A stretch of DNA of 35,781 bases, taken from positions 1 to 35,781 of the forward strand of contig CAJFII010000002.1 in assembly GCA_904381285.1 (NCBI GenBank), given 5' to 3'. The position numbers and the translations under genes were made by a program. Position 1 is the first letter of the stretch. Each line of letters begins with the position of its first letter. The notes beneath the pieces are model-generated. The model was not told the DNA's origin and did no database searches. It saw only the letters and a program-made list of their open reading frames with translations. This document shows, piece by piece, positions 9,110-17,547 of the stretch. Source of the stretch: an uncultured Clostridia bacterium. GTDB lineage: Bacteria > Bacillota > Clostridia > TANB77 > CAG-508.

Positions 9110-9577
9110 ATGACAAAGAAAGTTTTTGCAATTATTATTGCTATAGTTTTAATGTTATGTGTATCTAATGTATTTGCTGCAAATAATGAACTAGGTGATT
9201 CAATGAATAAAGCTGGAAATACAGTAAGAAATGTAGTTGGTGGAGCAGAAAATGTAGTTGAAGACGCAGCAGGAGCTATTGGTACCGGTATAAAAGATAC
9301 TGCAAACGCAGTTGGTTCTGGTGTAAGAGATTTAGGAAATACATTTTCAGCAGGTGCTGCTCGTGTTACTAATAATGATAATATGAATAATGATAACTAT
9401 ACAACTACAAGAACAGCAACTACAAGAGCTGCTACAACTGGAAATAATGCTACATTTTTAGGAATGAGTGCTAATACTTGGACTTGGTTTATTCTTGCAA
9501 TAGTTACTCTTGCAATTGTAGGACTTGTTTGGTATTATGCTATGCAAAACAAAAACGAATACACTGATAATCATTAA
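9110..9577 (+). CDS. Small exported amphipathic-repeat protein with C-terminal membrane anchor
   Basis: A 155-residue protein of unknown function. A signal peptide (residues 1-23, ending VFAA) is followed by an Ala/Gly/Val/Asn-rich stretch (about 28-85) in which segments such as AGNTVRNVVGGAENVVEDA and GIKDTANAVGSGVRDLGNTF recur at roughly helical spacing. These look like the amphipathic repeats of LEA- or apolipoprotein-like helices. A Thr-rich linker (about 92-115) and a C-terminal membrane span (about 125-146) follow. The ribosome site is TTAGGAGGTAAGACC. The signal-linker-anchor plan matches the preceding gene at 8575, but each has its own terminator. A role at the envelope is inferred only from topology. 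Confidence 0.78.
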   Translation: MTKKVFAIIIAIVLMLCVSNVFAANNELGDSMNKAGNTVRNVVGGAENVVEDAAGAIGTGIKDTANAVGSGVRDLGNTFSAGAARVTNNDNMNNDNYTTTRTATTRAATTGNNATFLGMSANTWTWFILAIVTLAIVGLVWYYAMQNKNEYTDNH

Positions 9578-9583
9578 CTAAAA

Positions 9584-9623
9584 AACAAATCTATTAATTT
9601 TAAAAAAAATTAATAGATTTGTT
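9584..9623 (+). terminator. Terminator of the 155-aa gene
   Basis: An 18-base perfect stem (9584-9601 with 9606-9623), AAAA loop and TTTTT tail directly after it. Confidence 0.9.
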
Positions 9624-9641
9624 TTTTTGTATTAATTTTTA

Positions 9642-9650
9642 TGTTATAAT
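9642..9650 (+). promoter_or_regulatory. Extended -10 promoter for smpB
   Basis: TGTTATAAT matches an extended -10 (TGN-TATAAT, with TATAAT at 9645-9650), 28 bases before the smpB ATG. The region 17 bases further up is a T run with no clear -35. Confidence 0.5.
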
Positions 9651-9678
9651 AATTTATATTATAAAGGAGTTACATATA

Positions 9679-10131
9679 ATGAATCGTTTAATTTCTAAAA
9701 ATCCAACAGCAAGGCATAACTATAATATCGAAAATACCTACGAAGCTGGTATTGTTCTTTCTGGCACTGAAATAAAATCTATTCGAGCTGGTAAAGTTAA
9801 TTTAAAAGATAGTTATGCAATTATAAAAAATGGTGAAGTATTTATTTTAGGTATGCATATAAGCCTATATGAACATGGCAATATATTTAATAAAGATCCG
9901 TTAAGAAGCAGGAAACTTCTATTAAATAAACGCGAAATTAATAAATTAATTGGATTGACTAAGCAAAAAGGTTATGCTTTAATTCCTATTTCTCTATATT
10001 TTAAAGGTAGTATTGTAAAGGTAGAACTCGGAATAGGAAAAGGTAAAAAACTATATGATAAGCGTCAAGAACTAGCTAAAAAAGATGCTAATAAGCAAAT
10101 AGCTATAAATTTGAAAAACAAAAACAGATAA
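9679..10131 (+). CDS. smpB: SsrA-binding protein SmpB
   Basis: A 150-residue SmpB, the obligate tmRNA partner that places tmRNA in the A site of stalled ribosomes for trans-translation. The start is the ATG at 9679 with AAAGGAG upstream; an in-frame ATG at 9619 lies in the previous gene's terminator and is rejected. Family signatures are present: [24 protein letters not shown] near 11-34 (N-terminal beta-barrel), GMHI and EHGN near residues 58-68, and a basic C-terminal tail starting [17 protein letters not shown] that helps decode in the empty A site. Its tmRNA partner is at 20113-20465, about 10 kb away on the other strand. It is monocistronic, closed by the terminator at 10139-10181. Confidence 0.97.
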   Translation: MNRLISKNPTARHNYNIENTYEAGIVLSGTEIKSIRAGKVNLKDSYAIIKNGEVFILGMHISLYEHGNIFNKDPLRSRKLLLNKREINKLIGLTKQKGYALIPISLYFKGSIVKVELGIGKGKKLYDKRQELAKKDANKQIAINLKNKNR

Positions 10132-10138
10132 AAATACA

Positions 10139-10181
10139 AAAGCCTCAATTATTAGATGTATTATCTAATAATTGAGGCTTT
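10139..10181. terminator. Bidirectional terminator between smpB and the lipoprotein gene
   Basis: A 19-base perfect stem (10139-10157 with 10163-10181, containing AAAGCCTCAATTATTAGAT) and a 5-base loop between two converging genes. Confidence 0.88.
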
Positions 10182-10190
10182 ATCTTTCCT

Positions 10191-10793
10191 TTATTTAAAT
10201 GATTTTATCATTTTATCTAATTTAGGTTGTAATTCTGTAAAATCAGATTCAAATCCACCCATTGTTAAAATATATGCTTGTGTATCTTTTAATATTATTA
10301 CTTGAACAACCTTCATTGTACTACCATCTACATCTGTTGTATACTCCAATTTAGCAGCTTTTCTTCCATTTAAATTTATATATTCTTTATTAACATCTCC
10401 ATTTATTTCCATTTCATTTTCTATCCCTATAATTGATGCATCTACAAAACCTTCAAATGAAAATGCCGAAGGAATCTCTGAAGAAACAATGTTTACACTT
10501 GCACCTGCTATTTCTGTATCCATAAACATTGGTTGTTCTTCTTTTCCTACTGAAATATAATTAGATGGATAATAAAATTCAACTCCTTGCATTTCTTCAC
10601 ATTTTGTATAACCTGTCATGTCTGCGTCAGCTGTATAAACTGGTAGTCCTTCTAATTCACTTGTTTGTTCGCTTGTCGTTGCTTCTTCTTCTCCTTGTTC
10701 CCCAAAATTAAAATTAAGACTACATCCTGTAAGTGTAAATAGCGCTAATATAATTATTATTAGCAAAATAAATTTTTTTAAATTTTTTCTCAT
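10191..10793 (-). CDS. Lipoprotein with a possible PsbP/DcrB-like domain
   Basis: A 200-residue predicted lipoprotein. A basic start (MRKNLKK) and hydrophobic core lead to a clear lipobox, LTGC, at residues 21-24, so Cys24 should be lipidated and the protein held on the outer face of the membrane. An acidic linker (about 34-48) follows, then a compact domain. The pattern VEFYYPSNYISVGKEEQP, with later VNIVSSEIP and a C-terminal KLDKMIKSFK helix, resembles PsbP/DUF1795-type folds. That assignment is tentative and gives no specific function. It is preceded by fba (gap 27 bases) and probably transcribed from the fba promoter. AGGGGAAAAAAT is the ribosome site. Confidence 0.8.
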   Translation of the reverse strand: MRKNLKKFILLIIIILALFTLTGCSLNFNFGEQGEEEATTSEQTSELEGLPVYTADADMTGYTKCEEMQGVEFYYPSNYISVGKEEQPMFMDTEIAGASVNIVSSEIPSAFSFEGFVDASIIGIENEMEINGDVNKEYINLNGRKAAKLEYTTDVDGSTMKVVQVIILKDTQAYILTMGGFESDFTELQPKLDKMIKSFK

Positions 10794-10820
10794 ATTTTTT
10801 CCCCTTTTCTTTAAATTAAT

Positions 10821-11753
10821 TTATGCTTTATTACTAGATCCAAATACATCTCTTATTTTATGTTGTACTGTTCTTTTTATTTCTTCTCTTGCAGGTGTTA
10901 AGTATTTTCTTGGATCAAATACTGATGGCTCTTCAGCAAATACTTTTCTAATTTGAGCTGTCATTGCTAATCTTAAATCTGTATCTACATTTATTTTTGA
11001 AACTCCATTTAAACTTGCTTCATGTAACATTTCATCAGGAACTCCTTTTGCTCCTGGAATTTGAGCTCCATATTTATTACACATTTCTACTAATTCTGGT
11101 ATTACAGTAGATGCTCCGTGTAATACAATTGGTGTATTAGGAATTAATTCTTTTACTTTCTTTAATATATCAAATCTTAATTTTGCTTCTCCTTTAAATT
11201 TATAAGCTCCATGACTAGTTCCAATTGCAATTGCTAATGAATCACATCCTGTTCTTTGGACAAATTCTTTTGCTTGTTCTGGATCTGTATACATAGCATC
11301 TTCTTGTGCTACATTTACATCATCTTCTATTCCGGCTAATTTTCCTAATTCTGCCTCTACTACTACTCCATGTTCATGAGCATAGTCTACAACTTTTTTA
11401 GTTAATGCAACATTTTCTTCAAAATCATATTTTGAACCATCAATCATAACTGATGTAAAACCTGAATCAATACACATTTTACATGTTTCAAAATCTGGTC
11501 CGTGATCTAAATGTATTGCTATTGGAATATTTGGTGCTTCCTCGCAAGCTGCCTCTAGCATTTTCATTAAATAGTTTATTCTAGCATATTTTATTGCTCC
11601 CGAAGATGCTTGTAATATTACTGGTGAATTTTCTTCTTTTGCTGCATCTACAATTCCTTGCATAATTTCCATATTATTAATATTAAATGCACCTATTGCA
11701 TAATTCTCTTTCATAGATTTTTCAAACATTTCTTTTGTTGTTACTAATGGCAT
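10821..11753 (-). CDS. fba: Class II fructose-1,6-bisphosphate aldolase
   Basis: A 310-residue zinc-dependent aldolase that interconverts fructose-1,6-bisphosphate with dihydroxyacetone phosphate and glyceraldehyde-3-phosphate in the cytosol. Motifs: HLDHGPDFE (81-89; catalytic Asp83 and zinc-ligand His84), VEAELGKLAGIEDD (loop Glu), the zinc-ligand histidine in IVLHGAST, and the phosphate-binding KINVDTDLR. The start is the ATG at 11753 with AAAGGAGGTTTTATT upstream; the longer in-frame start at 11813 falls in the promoter's -35 box and is rejected. The promoter is at 11785-11813. The downstream lipoprotein gene is probably co-transcribed. Confidence 0.96.
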   Translation of the reverse strand: MPLVTTKEMFEKSMKENYAIGAFNINNMEIMQGIVDAAKEENSPVILQASSGAIKYARINYLMKMLEAACEEAPNIPIAIHLDHGPDFETCKMCIDSGFTSVMIDGSKYDFEENVALTKKVVDYAHEHGVVVEAELGKLAGIEDDVNVAQEDAMYTDPEQAKEFVQRTGCDSLAIAIGTSHGAYKFKGEAKLRFDILKKVKELIPNTPIVLHGASTVIPELVEMCNKYGAQIPGAKGVPDEMLHEASLNGVSKINVDTDLRLAMTAQIRKVFAEEPSVFDPRKYLTPAREEIKRTVQHKIRDVFGSSNKA

Positions 11754-11784
11754 AATAAAACCTCCTTTAATTAAATTCACTTGT

Positions 11785-11813
11785 ATTGTATTTCTAAAAT
11801 TTATATATGTCAA
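11785..11813 (-). promoter_or_regulatory. Promoter for fba
   Basis: Minus-strand -35 TTGACA (11808-11813), 17-base spacer, -10 TACAAT (11785-11790), 31 bases before the fba ATG. The -35 begins 5 bases past the stop of the polysaccharide deacetylase gene. No terminator separates the two, so read-through is also likely. Confidence 0.8.
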
Positions 11814-11817
11814 TAAT

Positions 11818-12696
11818 TTATTTCATAATACTATAAAAATTTTTAAATTTATATCCTTGTTTTTTCAAGTATGCAATAATTTCTGGTAATGCTTCATATG
11901 TTAATATCTTATCTCCTGCATCATGCATTAAAATTACTACCGAATTTTTATTACCAATAGTACTTTTTGTATTTTCTATAATAGCTTCTTTTGTTTTTGC
12001 TCCTGCTGCATCATTACTTAATGAATTCCAATCTACATATGCTATATTATTTTGTTCAAGTAAAACTTTAGCCTCTGTTTTTATTGTAGCATATTTTCCT
12101 CCACTAGAACCTCCAGGAAATCTAAATAAATGTCCATCATAATCTGTTCCTAATATATTTTTAATTATATCTTGTGTCTTATTATATTCATCCAATACTG
12201 CTTGTGGTGTTGAATATATATTTCCATATATATGAGAATATCCATGATTTGCAATGTAATGCCCTTCTTTATATTCTCTTTTTAAAATTTCTGGATTTAA
12301 CTCTGCTCTTGAACCTAGCACAAAAAATGTTGCTTTTACATTTTCTTGTTTTAATAAGTCTAATATTAACGGTGTTACTGTTTTTGATGGTCCATCATCA
12401 AAAGTTAAATATACTGTTTTTTCTTCTGAATGATATATATTTTTTACCAATTCTTTTCCAGCTTCTGTATAAACAGGATTCATATTAACACTTGATACAT
12501 GTTTTGTTTTATTATTTACATTATCGGAAGATATAATACTATTATCTGATATATTGTTTTGTTGTTTATTTAAAAATTGTGATGGCTTTACTAGTAGTAT
12601 TGTAAAAATTATAATTATTGCCAATATTATAATAGAAGTAATAATTATTTTTTTATTGTTTTTTTTAGGAGTCACCTCAATTAAATCATACATCAT
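11818..12696 (-). CDS. Membrane-anchored polysaccharide (peptidoglycan) deacetylase
   Basis: A 292-residue carbohydrate esterase family 4 protein. An N-terminal anchor (about 17-36) places the catalytic domain outside the cell. A polar linker (40-75) follows, then the NodB domain with all five CE4 motifs: TFDDGP (98-103), the metal-binding NHGYSH (150-155), RFPGG (192-196), VDWNS (221-225) and ILMHDAG (255-261). It should remove N-acetyl groups from cell-wall glycans, most likely peptidoglycan, by analogy with PdaA/PgdA types. The exact substrate is inferred. The ATG has AAAGGTGACAAAAA upstream; a second ATG follows immediately. Confidence 0.92.
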   Translation of the reverse strand: MMYDLIEVTPKKNNKKIIITSIIILAIIIIFTILLVKPSQFLNKQQNNISDNSIISSDNVNNKTKHVSSVNMNPVYTEAGKELVKNIYHSEEKTVYLTFDDGPSKTVTPLILDLLKQENVKATFFVLGSRAELNPEILKREYKEGHYIANHGYSHIYGNIYSTPQAVLDEYNKTQDIIKNILGTDYDGHLFRFPGGSSGGKYATIKTEAKVLLEQNNIAYVDWNSLSNDAAGAKTKEAIIENTKSTIGNKNSVVILMHDAGDKILTYEALPEIIAYLKKQGYKFKNFYSIMK

Positions 12697-12816
12697 TTTT
12701 TGTCACCTTTTATCATTTTTTCTACTTTCACAGGTTATTATACACTAAAAGTTTGTATTTTAATAGTATTTTTAAATTTTTTTATTGTATACAAAAAAAT
12801 TTAAAATATTAAAATT

Positions 12817-12842
12817 AAGAACTGTGCTAAAGCACAGCTCTT
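12817..12842 (-). terminator. Terminator of the P-type ATPase gene
   Basis: A 12-base stem with one mismatch (AAGAACTGTGCT at 12817-12828 with 12831-12842) and a 2-base loop, followed on the minus strand by an A/T-rich tail with T runs. It lies 21 bases past the ATPase stop. Confidence 0.8.
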
Positions 12843-12863
12843 ATTATAATTTATTATTAAATT

Positions 12864-15590
12864 TTATTCATCTTTTGCAGTATTAATCTTAAATAACTTA
12901 AATATTTCTACTATAACAAGTGGTGCCAATACTAAACCAATAACTTCCATAATGTTTTCTACTGGTAACTCCCAAATACTAAATATCTGTCTTAGTCCTG
13001 GAACTAATAATATCGTAATCATTAACATTGCAGAAATTGCAATTGCACCCAATAATGTTTTGTTATTAAATGGTTTTGTTTTAAATATTGAATTCTTGTT
13101 ATCTCTTACATTAAATATATGAACTAATTGAGAAAGTGCTAATACAGAAAATGCCATTGTTTGACCTATTTCTATTTTAACATGTTCAACATATTCAGGT
13201 GTTCCTTCTATATTTGGTGTTGCAAGCCCTATACAGAAAGCTATCAGTGTTAATATACCTATCATAATTCCTTGATATATTACTCTCCATATCATACCTT
13301 TTGTAAAAATTCCTTTTTTTGAATCAATAGGTTTTCTATTCATAATATCTTTATTTGCTGGATCAAATGCAACTGCTAAGGCTGGTAATGCGTCTGTAAC
13401 TAGGTTAATCCATAATATATGAATTGGTAATAATGGTTCTAATTCACTAATATTAGTTATTCCAAACCACTTTGCAAGTAATGGTGTAATTAGTATTGCT
13501 ACAAATAGTACTATAATTTCACCTACATTACTTGATAATAAATATTGTATTGCTTTTAATATATTATCATAAATACGTCTACCTTCTTCAACTGCTGATA
13601 CAACTGTTGCAAAATTATCATCTGTTAATATTACATCTGCTGCCTCTTTTGCTACATCTGTTCCTACCATTCCCATTGCACATCCGATATCTGCCTTTTT
13701 TAGTGCTGGAGCATCATTTACACCATCGCCAGTCATTGCTACAATTTCTCCTTGAGCTTGCCATGCTCTTACAATTCTTACTTTGTGTTCTGGTGATACT
13801 CTTGCATATACAGAATAATTTCTAATATTTTTTGTTAATTCTTCATCTGACATTTGTTCTAGTTCAAGACCAGTTAATGCTTCTGTTTCATTTTCTAATA
13901 TTCCTAATGATTTAGCGATTGCTATTGCTGTTATTTTATGATCTCCTGTTATCATAACAGTCTTTATTCCTGCTGTCTTACATTTTTCCACTGCCACACG
14001 AGCTTCTTCTCTTGGCGGATCTATCATTCCAACCATTCCAACATATATTATGTCTTTTTCTAGATCTTGCATTTCTTCTTTACTTGGCATATGGTCTAAT
14101 TCTTTATATCCCATTGCTAAAACTCTTAATGCATTTTTTGCCATTTCTGTATTGTTTTTATTTATTTCTTTTCTAAATTCATCTAAATCGTATTTTATCT
14201 CACCATTTATTATATATCCAATTGATTTATTTAATAATTCATCTACTCCGCCTTTAGTATATACTATATACTTATCTCCTATTTTATGCACTGTACTCAT
14301 TAATTTTCTATCAGAGTCAAATGGAATTTCTTCAACTCTTGGCATTTGATTGAATAAAGGTGGGTTAAAATCTAATTTAAATCCCATATCTATTAAGGCT
14401 GTTTCTGTTGGATCTCCTGTTAATTCATTATTTGTTCCTATTTTTGTATCATTACATAGCATACTTGCATATACTAATTGTTTTAGTTCATTATTCGTGA
14501 CATCTATTTTGCTTGATTCTATATCTAATAGTTTATTGTTATAATACAATTGTTTTACTGTCATTTTATTTTGTGTTAATGTTCCAGTTTTGTCTGAACA
14601 AATAACGGTAGCACTTCCTAATGTTTCTACAGCTGGCAATTTTTTAACAATAGCATTTTTCTTTACCATTCTTTGAACACCAATTGCAAGAACAATCGTA
14701 GAAACTGCAACTAATCCTTCCGGAATTGCTGCAACTGCTAAGCTTACAGCTGTCATAAACATATGAATTGGCTCTTTACCATATATTAATCCAATTACAA
14801 ATATCACTACACAAATCGCGATAGCTGCAATTCCCAATGTTTTTCCTAATTTATTTAATTTTTCTTGTAATGGAGTTACTGTTTCTTCTGTATTATCTAA
14901 CATACTAGCAATTTTTCCTACTTCTGTATTCATACCAGTATCTACTACAATACCTTTACCTCTACCATAAGTAACTAAACTAGATGAAAATAACATATTA
15001 GTCCTATCACCAATTCCTACTTTTTCATCTTTAATAATTTCAGTTTGTTTTTCAATAGGAACAGATTCTCCTGTTAGTGCTGCTTCTTGAGATTTTAAAT
15101 TTACAGCTTCTATTATCCTTAAATCTGCTGGTATATAGTCTCCTGTTTCTAATACTACAATATCACCTGGTACTAATTGTTTTGAAGGAATTACTTCTAA
15201 TTTTCCATTTCTTATTACTTTTGATGCATGGTCACTTAATTTCTGTAATGCTTCTAATGATTTTTCAGCTTTACTTTCTTGCACAACACCAATTATAGCA
15301 TTCAAGATAACTACAATTAATATAATTACTGTATCTGTAATTCCTTCTCCTTCAGATACACCAACAATTCCAGAAACAATTGCTGCAACAATTAATACGA
15401 TAATTGTAAAATCTTTAAACTGTTCAAGAAATTTTTGAAATAATGTTTTTTTCTTTTTTGCTTTTAATTCGTTTAGTCCATATTCTTCTTGTTTTTTCGC
15501 TACTTGTTCAGTAGTTAAACCATTTTCAAAATCTGTTTCTAATTGTTCTTTTACATCTTCTGCTGATTTACTAAACCAATTTTTTTCCAC
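12864..15590 (-). CDS. P-type cation-translocating ATPase under Mn2+ riboswitch control
   Basis: A 908-residue P2-type ATPase that exports a divalent cation by ATP hydrolysis. Domains in order: N-terminal cation-ATPase domain (1-70), actuator with TGES (173-176), M4 with the ion-binding AAIPEGL (287-293), phosphorylation site DKTGT (Asp333), nucleotide domain, MITGDH and GDGVNDAP hinge, then M5-M10 with NLVTDALPALAVAFDP in M6. The M4/M6 residues match Ca2+-ATPases. However, the yybP-ykoY aptamer upstream (15678-15772) senses Mn2+ and commonly controls such pumps in Bacillota, so Mn2+ efflux, perhaps with Ca2+, is the best inference. The start is GTG, with GGAGAGGGAGAG upstream. A terminator at 15641-15689 stands between aptamer and gene. 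Confidence 0.93.
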   Translation of the reverse strand: MEKNWFSKSAEDVKEQLETDFENGLTTEQVAKKQEEYGLNELKAKKKKTLFQKFLEQFKDFTIIVLIVAAIVSGIVGVSEGEGITDTVIILIVVILNAIIGVVQESKAEKSLEALQKLSDHASKVIRNGKLEVIPSKQLVPGDIVVLETGDYIPADLRIIEAVNLKSQEAALTGESVPIEKQTEIIKDEKVGIGDRTNMLFSSSLVTYGRGKGIVVDTGMNTEVGKIASMLDNTEETVTPLQEKLNKLGKTLGIAAIAICVVIFVIGLIYGKEPIHMFMTAVSLAVAAIPEGLVAVSTIVLAIGVQRMVKKNAIVKKLPAVETLGSATVICSDKTGTLTQNKMTVKQLYYNNKLLDIESSKIDVTNNELKQLVYASMLCNDTKIGTNNELTGDPTETALIDMGFKLDFNPPLFNQMPRVEEIPFDSDRKLMSTVHKIGDKYIVYTKGGVDELLNKSIGYIINGEIKYDLDEFRKEINKNNTEMAKNALRVLAMGYKELDHMPSKEEMQDLEKDIIYVGMVGMIDPPREEARVAVEKCKTAGIKTVMITGDHKITAIAIAKSLGILENETEALTGLELEQMSDEELTKNIRNYSVYARVSPEHKVRIVRAWQAQGEIVAMTGDGVNDAPALKKADIGCAMGMVGTDVAKEAADVILTDDNFATVVSAVEEGRRIYDNILKAIQYLLSSNVGEIIVLFVAILITPLLAKWFGITNISELEPLLPIHILWINLVTDALPALAVAFDPANKDIMNRKPIDSKKGIFTKGMIWRVIYQGIMIGILTLIAFCIGLATPNIEGTPEYVEHVKIEIGQTMAFSVLALSQLVHIFNVRDNKNSIFKTKPFNNKTLLGAIAISAMLMITILLVPGLRQIFSIWELPVENIMEVIGLVLAPLVIVEIFKLFKINTAKDE

Positions 15591-15640
15591 TACTCTCCCT
15601 CTCCTTTTTACAAATATTTATATATATTATACACAAAAAT

Positions 15641-15689
15641 AAGACTTTTAAATAAATTTCTAAATAAAAGAAATCTATTTAAAAGTCTT
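15641..15689 (-). terminator. Riboswitch-controlled intrinsic terminator (expression platform)
   Basis: A 19-base stem with one mismatch (15641-15659 with 15671-15689) and a loop of 11 bases, followed on the minus strand by ATTTTTGTG. Its 5' arm contains AAGACTTTTAA, which is also the 3' strand of aptamer helix P1. Metal-bound aptamer and terminator are therefore mutually exclusive: Mn2+ should favour read-through into the ATPase. Confidence 0.85.
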
Positions 15690-15772
15690 GCTTACTTAAT
15701 ATATATCAAGTCTACTAACCAGATAACTATCGCGATTGTTGATTAGTAATTAAAAAGCTACTCCCTTTTAAT
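15678..15772 (-). promoter_or_regulatory. yybP-ykoY manganese riboswitch (aptamer)
   Basis: Reading the minus strand, the segment carries the hallmark pieces of the yybP-ykoY family in order: AAAGGGAGTAGC, ATCAACA, CTGGTT and GTAAGCAAGAC. The ends TTAAAAG and CTTTTAA close helix P1; GCTT/AAGC and TACTAA/TTAGTA can form inner helices. The family is an established Mn2+ sensor found before P-type ATPases and other Mn2+ exporters. Here it stands directly before the ATPase at 12864-15590, with a competing terminator. It begins only 9 bases after the 3' CCA of tRNA-Trp. I see no good promoter between the two, so they are probably on one transcript. Confidence 0.88.
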
Positions 15773-15780
15773 ATAAATAT

Positions 15781-15856
15781 TGGCAGGGGTACTAAGACTC
15801 GAACTCAGACTTGTGGTTTTGGAGACCATCGTGCTAACCATTAACACTATACCCCT
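15781..15856 (-). tRNA. tRNA-Trp (anticodon CCA), CCA end encoded
   Basis: A 76-base cloverleaf on the minus strand. The acceptor AGGGGTA (5') pairs with TACCCCT, then discriminator G and an encoded CCA. The D-arm has GTG/CAC. The anticodon loop CTCCAAA gives anticodon CCA, which reads UGG (Trp), with a stem largely paired (TGGT/ACCA). The T-arm is CTGAG-TTCGAGT-CTTAG with one G-T pair. A consensus promoter lies 21 bases upstream (15877-15905). No terminator follows directly: the next element is the Mn2+ riboswitch. Confidence 0.95.
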
Positions 15857-15876
15857 ATATGTAATTTATGAATATT

Positions 15877-15905
15877 ATAATAGCATATATTTTTATTCTA
15901 TGCAA
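15877..15905 (-). promoter_or_regulatory. Promoter for tRNA-Trp (and probably the riboswitch-ATPase)
   Basis: Minus-strand -35 TTGCAT (15900-15905), 17-base spacer, -10 TATTAT (15877-15882), 20 bases before the tRNA 5' end. It is the nearest convincing promoter to the riboswitch and ATPase as well. Confidence 0.7.
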
Positions 15906-15942
15906 GTATTTTTTTGTAGTTTATATATTTTTTATAAATCGC

Positions 15943-15982
15943 ACAGGAAACGAAAAATTTTATATAAATATTCGTTTCCTGT
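15943..15982 (-). terminator. Terminator of the glycosyltransferase operon
   Basis: A 12-base perfect stem (ACAGGAAACGAA at 15943-15954 with 15971-15982) and a 16-base A/T loop, 10 bases past the stop at 15992. The T-tail is poor (GCGATTTATAAAAAAT), so strength is uncertain. Confidence 0.65.
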
Positions 15983-15991
15983 ATTGATAGT

Positions 15992-17527
15992 TTAGTTTTT
16001 GCTAAACAATAATGAAATCTTTTTTAATTTATCCTTTATATTAAATTTATTGATACTTATTGCAGCTACTGGAATTAATACAACTATGTATGGAATTATA
16101 TATCTTGATTTTGCTTCCCACAATATATGAAATGCAAATCCACCTATAAAAATAGTAATTAAAAAGATTATTTCCATTGAAATATTTTTTCTATTTTGTA
16201 TTAAAACTATTAAACTACATACACAAGTTAGTATTAATAATGCCTTCTGGTAAAAAGTTAATGGTTCTACATACTTTTCTAGTGGATCATTTTCTGTAGA
16301 TGTATTATTCCTTATTGCTGAGTATGTATTTTCTGTCCACATAGAAGTTATTTTCATAGTATAGAAATTAAAAGCATAGCCCGGATTTTGTAAAAAATAA
16401 CCAAGTCTATTTTTTATTCTTTCTACATATTCACTTCTGATACCTTCAGGATTTCTTATAGCCGCTTCTGCAGTTGGTTCATTATACCAACCATTTCCTC
16501 TTGGTGCTTCTTCCATTGCCATTAGCAAATAACTTTCATTAGGATAAACTTTATTTTTATCTAAATTATACTTTTCCACATAATAATTTTTTACTAATGT
16601 TGATGGGAATATTGAAATAACTATGTACATTATAATAATTGCTGTATTTAATATTTTTTCCTTTATTTCTTTTTTTCTAAAATCTTTTATTAAATTAAAT
16701 AATAAGTACATTACTGTTGCAATTATGAATATTAAACTATTCATTCTCATTAAGTAAGCTAACATTGTAAAAATAGATGCAACTATTGGATATACTATCT
16801 TTTTGGTCTCTGTATATTTCATCATAAAATAAACTGAAAATAAACACAAACTTAAACTTGGAATATCTCCATATATAAATGTTGAAAGCAATGGTAATGA
16901 TATAAAAGTTACAATTAATGTTAATAATAGAACTTTGTTTGTTTTATATGTTTTTGATAAATGACTGCCTATCTTATATATAGCTAAAACAATTAATATG
17001 TTTCCAACTAGATTCAATATCCTTAGTACTTCCATTACATCAAAATGAATTATTCTAAAAAACATACTATATACAAAAGATAAAGAAAGCTGTTGAGGAT
17101 ATGCTTCCAAATACTGTTTCAATGGAACTCCAGCATATGTTTCATTATTTAAAAACTGATCTGGATCATTTCTATAAAATGTTTGTGCCAAATTACAAAC
17201 ATGGACTGAATCTCCTACTACTGGTGGATTTACTGAAAGTAACCACATTACATTAAATACTATGTATACAGCTATAACTATAACAAATAATGTTTTTCTT
17301 AAATTCTTTTTTAGTTTTGAGGCACCATTATTATATAAAAATTTGTCGATAATTTTGGTTAATATATATACTAATAATGCTACTAATATAACTCCAATAG
17401 TATATATCCAATTGTTAAAGCTTATATTAATATGTTCTGAAGGATCAAGATATGATGTAAATAATAAGTTTAGAATAATAATTATTCCTAAAAATAATAT
17501 TCCTAATATGTATATAATTTTTTTCAA
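15992..17527 (-). CDS. Multi-spanning membrane glycosyltransferase-like protein (GT-C type)
   Basis: A 511-residue integral membrane protein with about 11-12 predicted spans. Its plan resembles GT39/ArnT-like GT-C glycosyltransferases, which use polyprenyl-phosphate sugars on the outer face. After two N-terminal spans an extracellular loop contains PPVVGDSVHVCNLAQTF, with an acidic residue where these enzymes keep a catalytic Asp. RNDPDQF and a LEAYPQQLSL segment follow, then repeated hydrophobic spans, and a second large external loop (about 320-405) near the C-terminus. The substrate is unknown. The start is TTG with AAAGGTAG 9 bases upstream. It lies 20 bases after the DUF368 gene, so both are one operon; a lipid-carrier transporter beside a lipid-sugar-using transferase is a sensible pair. 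Confidence 0.75.
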   Translation of the reverse strand: MKKIIYILGILFLGIIIILNLLFTSYLDPSEHINISFNNWIYTIGVILVALLVYILTKIIDKFLYNNGASKLKKNLRKTLFVIVIAVYIVFNVMWLLSVNPPVVGDSVHVCNLAQTFYRNDPDQFLNNETYAGVPLKQYLEAYPQQLSLSFVYSMFFRIIHFDVMEVLRILNLVGNILIVLAIYKIGSHLSKTYKTNKVLLLTLIVTFISLPLLSTFIYGDIPSLSLCLFSVYFMMKYTETKKIVYPIVASIFTMLAYLMRMNSLIFIIATVMYLLFNLIKDFRKKEIKEKILNTAIIIMYIVISIFPSTLVKNYYVEKYNLDKNKVYPNESYLLMAMEEAPRGNGWYNEPTAEAAIRNPEGIRSEYVERIKNRLGYFLQNPGYAFNFYTMKITSMWTENTYSAIRNNTSTENDPLEKYVEPLTFYQKALLILTCVCSLIVLIQNRKNISMEIIFLITIFIGGFAFHILWEAKSRYIIPYIVVLIPVAAISINKFNIKDKLKKISLLFSKN

Positions 17528-17547
17528 TTTATATTCTACCTTTCTTA

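Noticed and set aside
15780..15995. Plus-strand open frame opposite tRNA-Trp
   Set aside because: It is antisense to the tRNA, has no ribosome site and no recognisable product.
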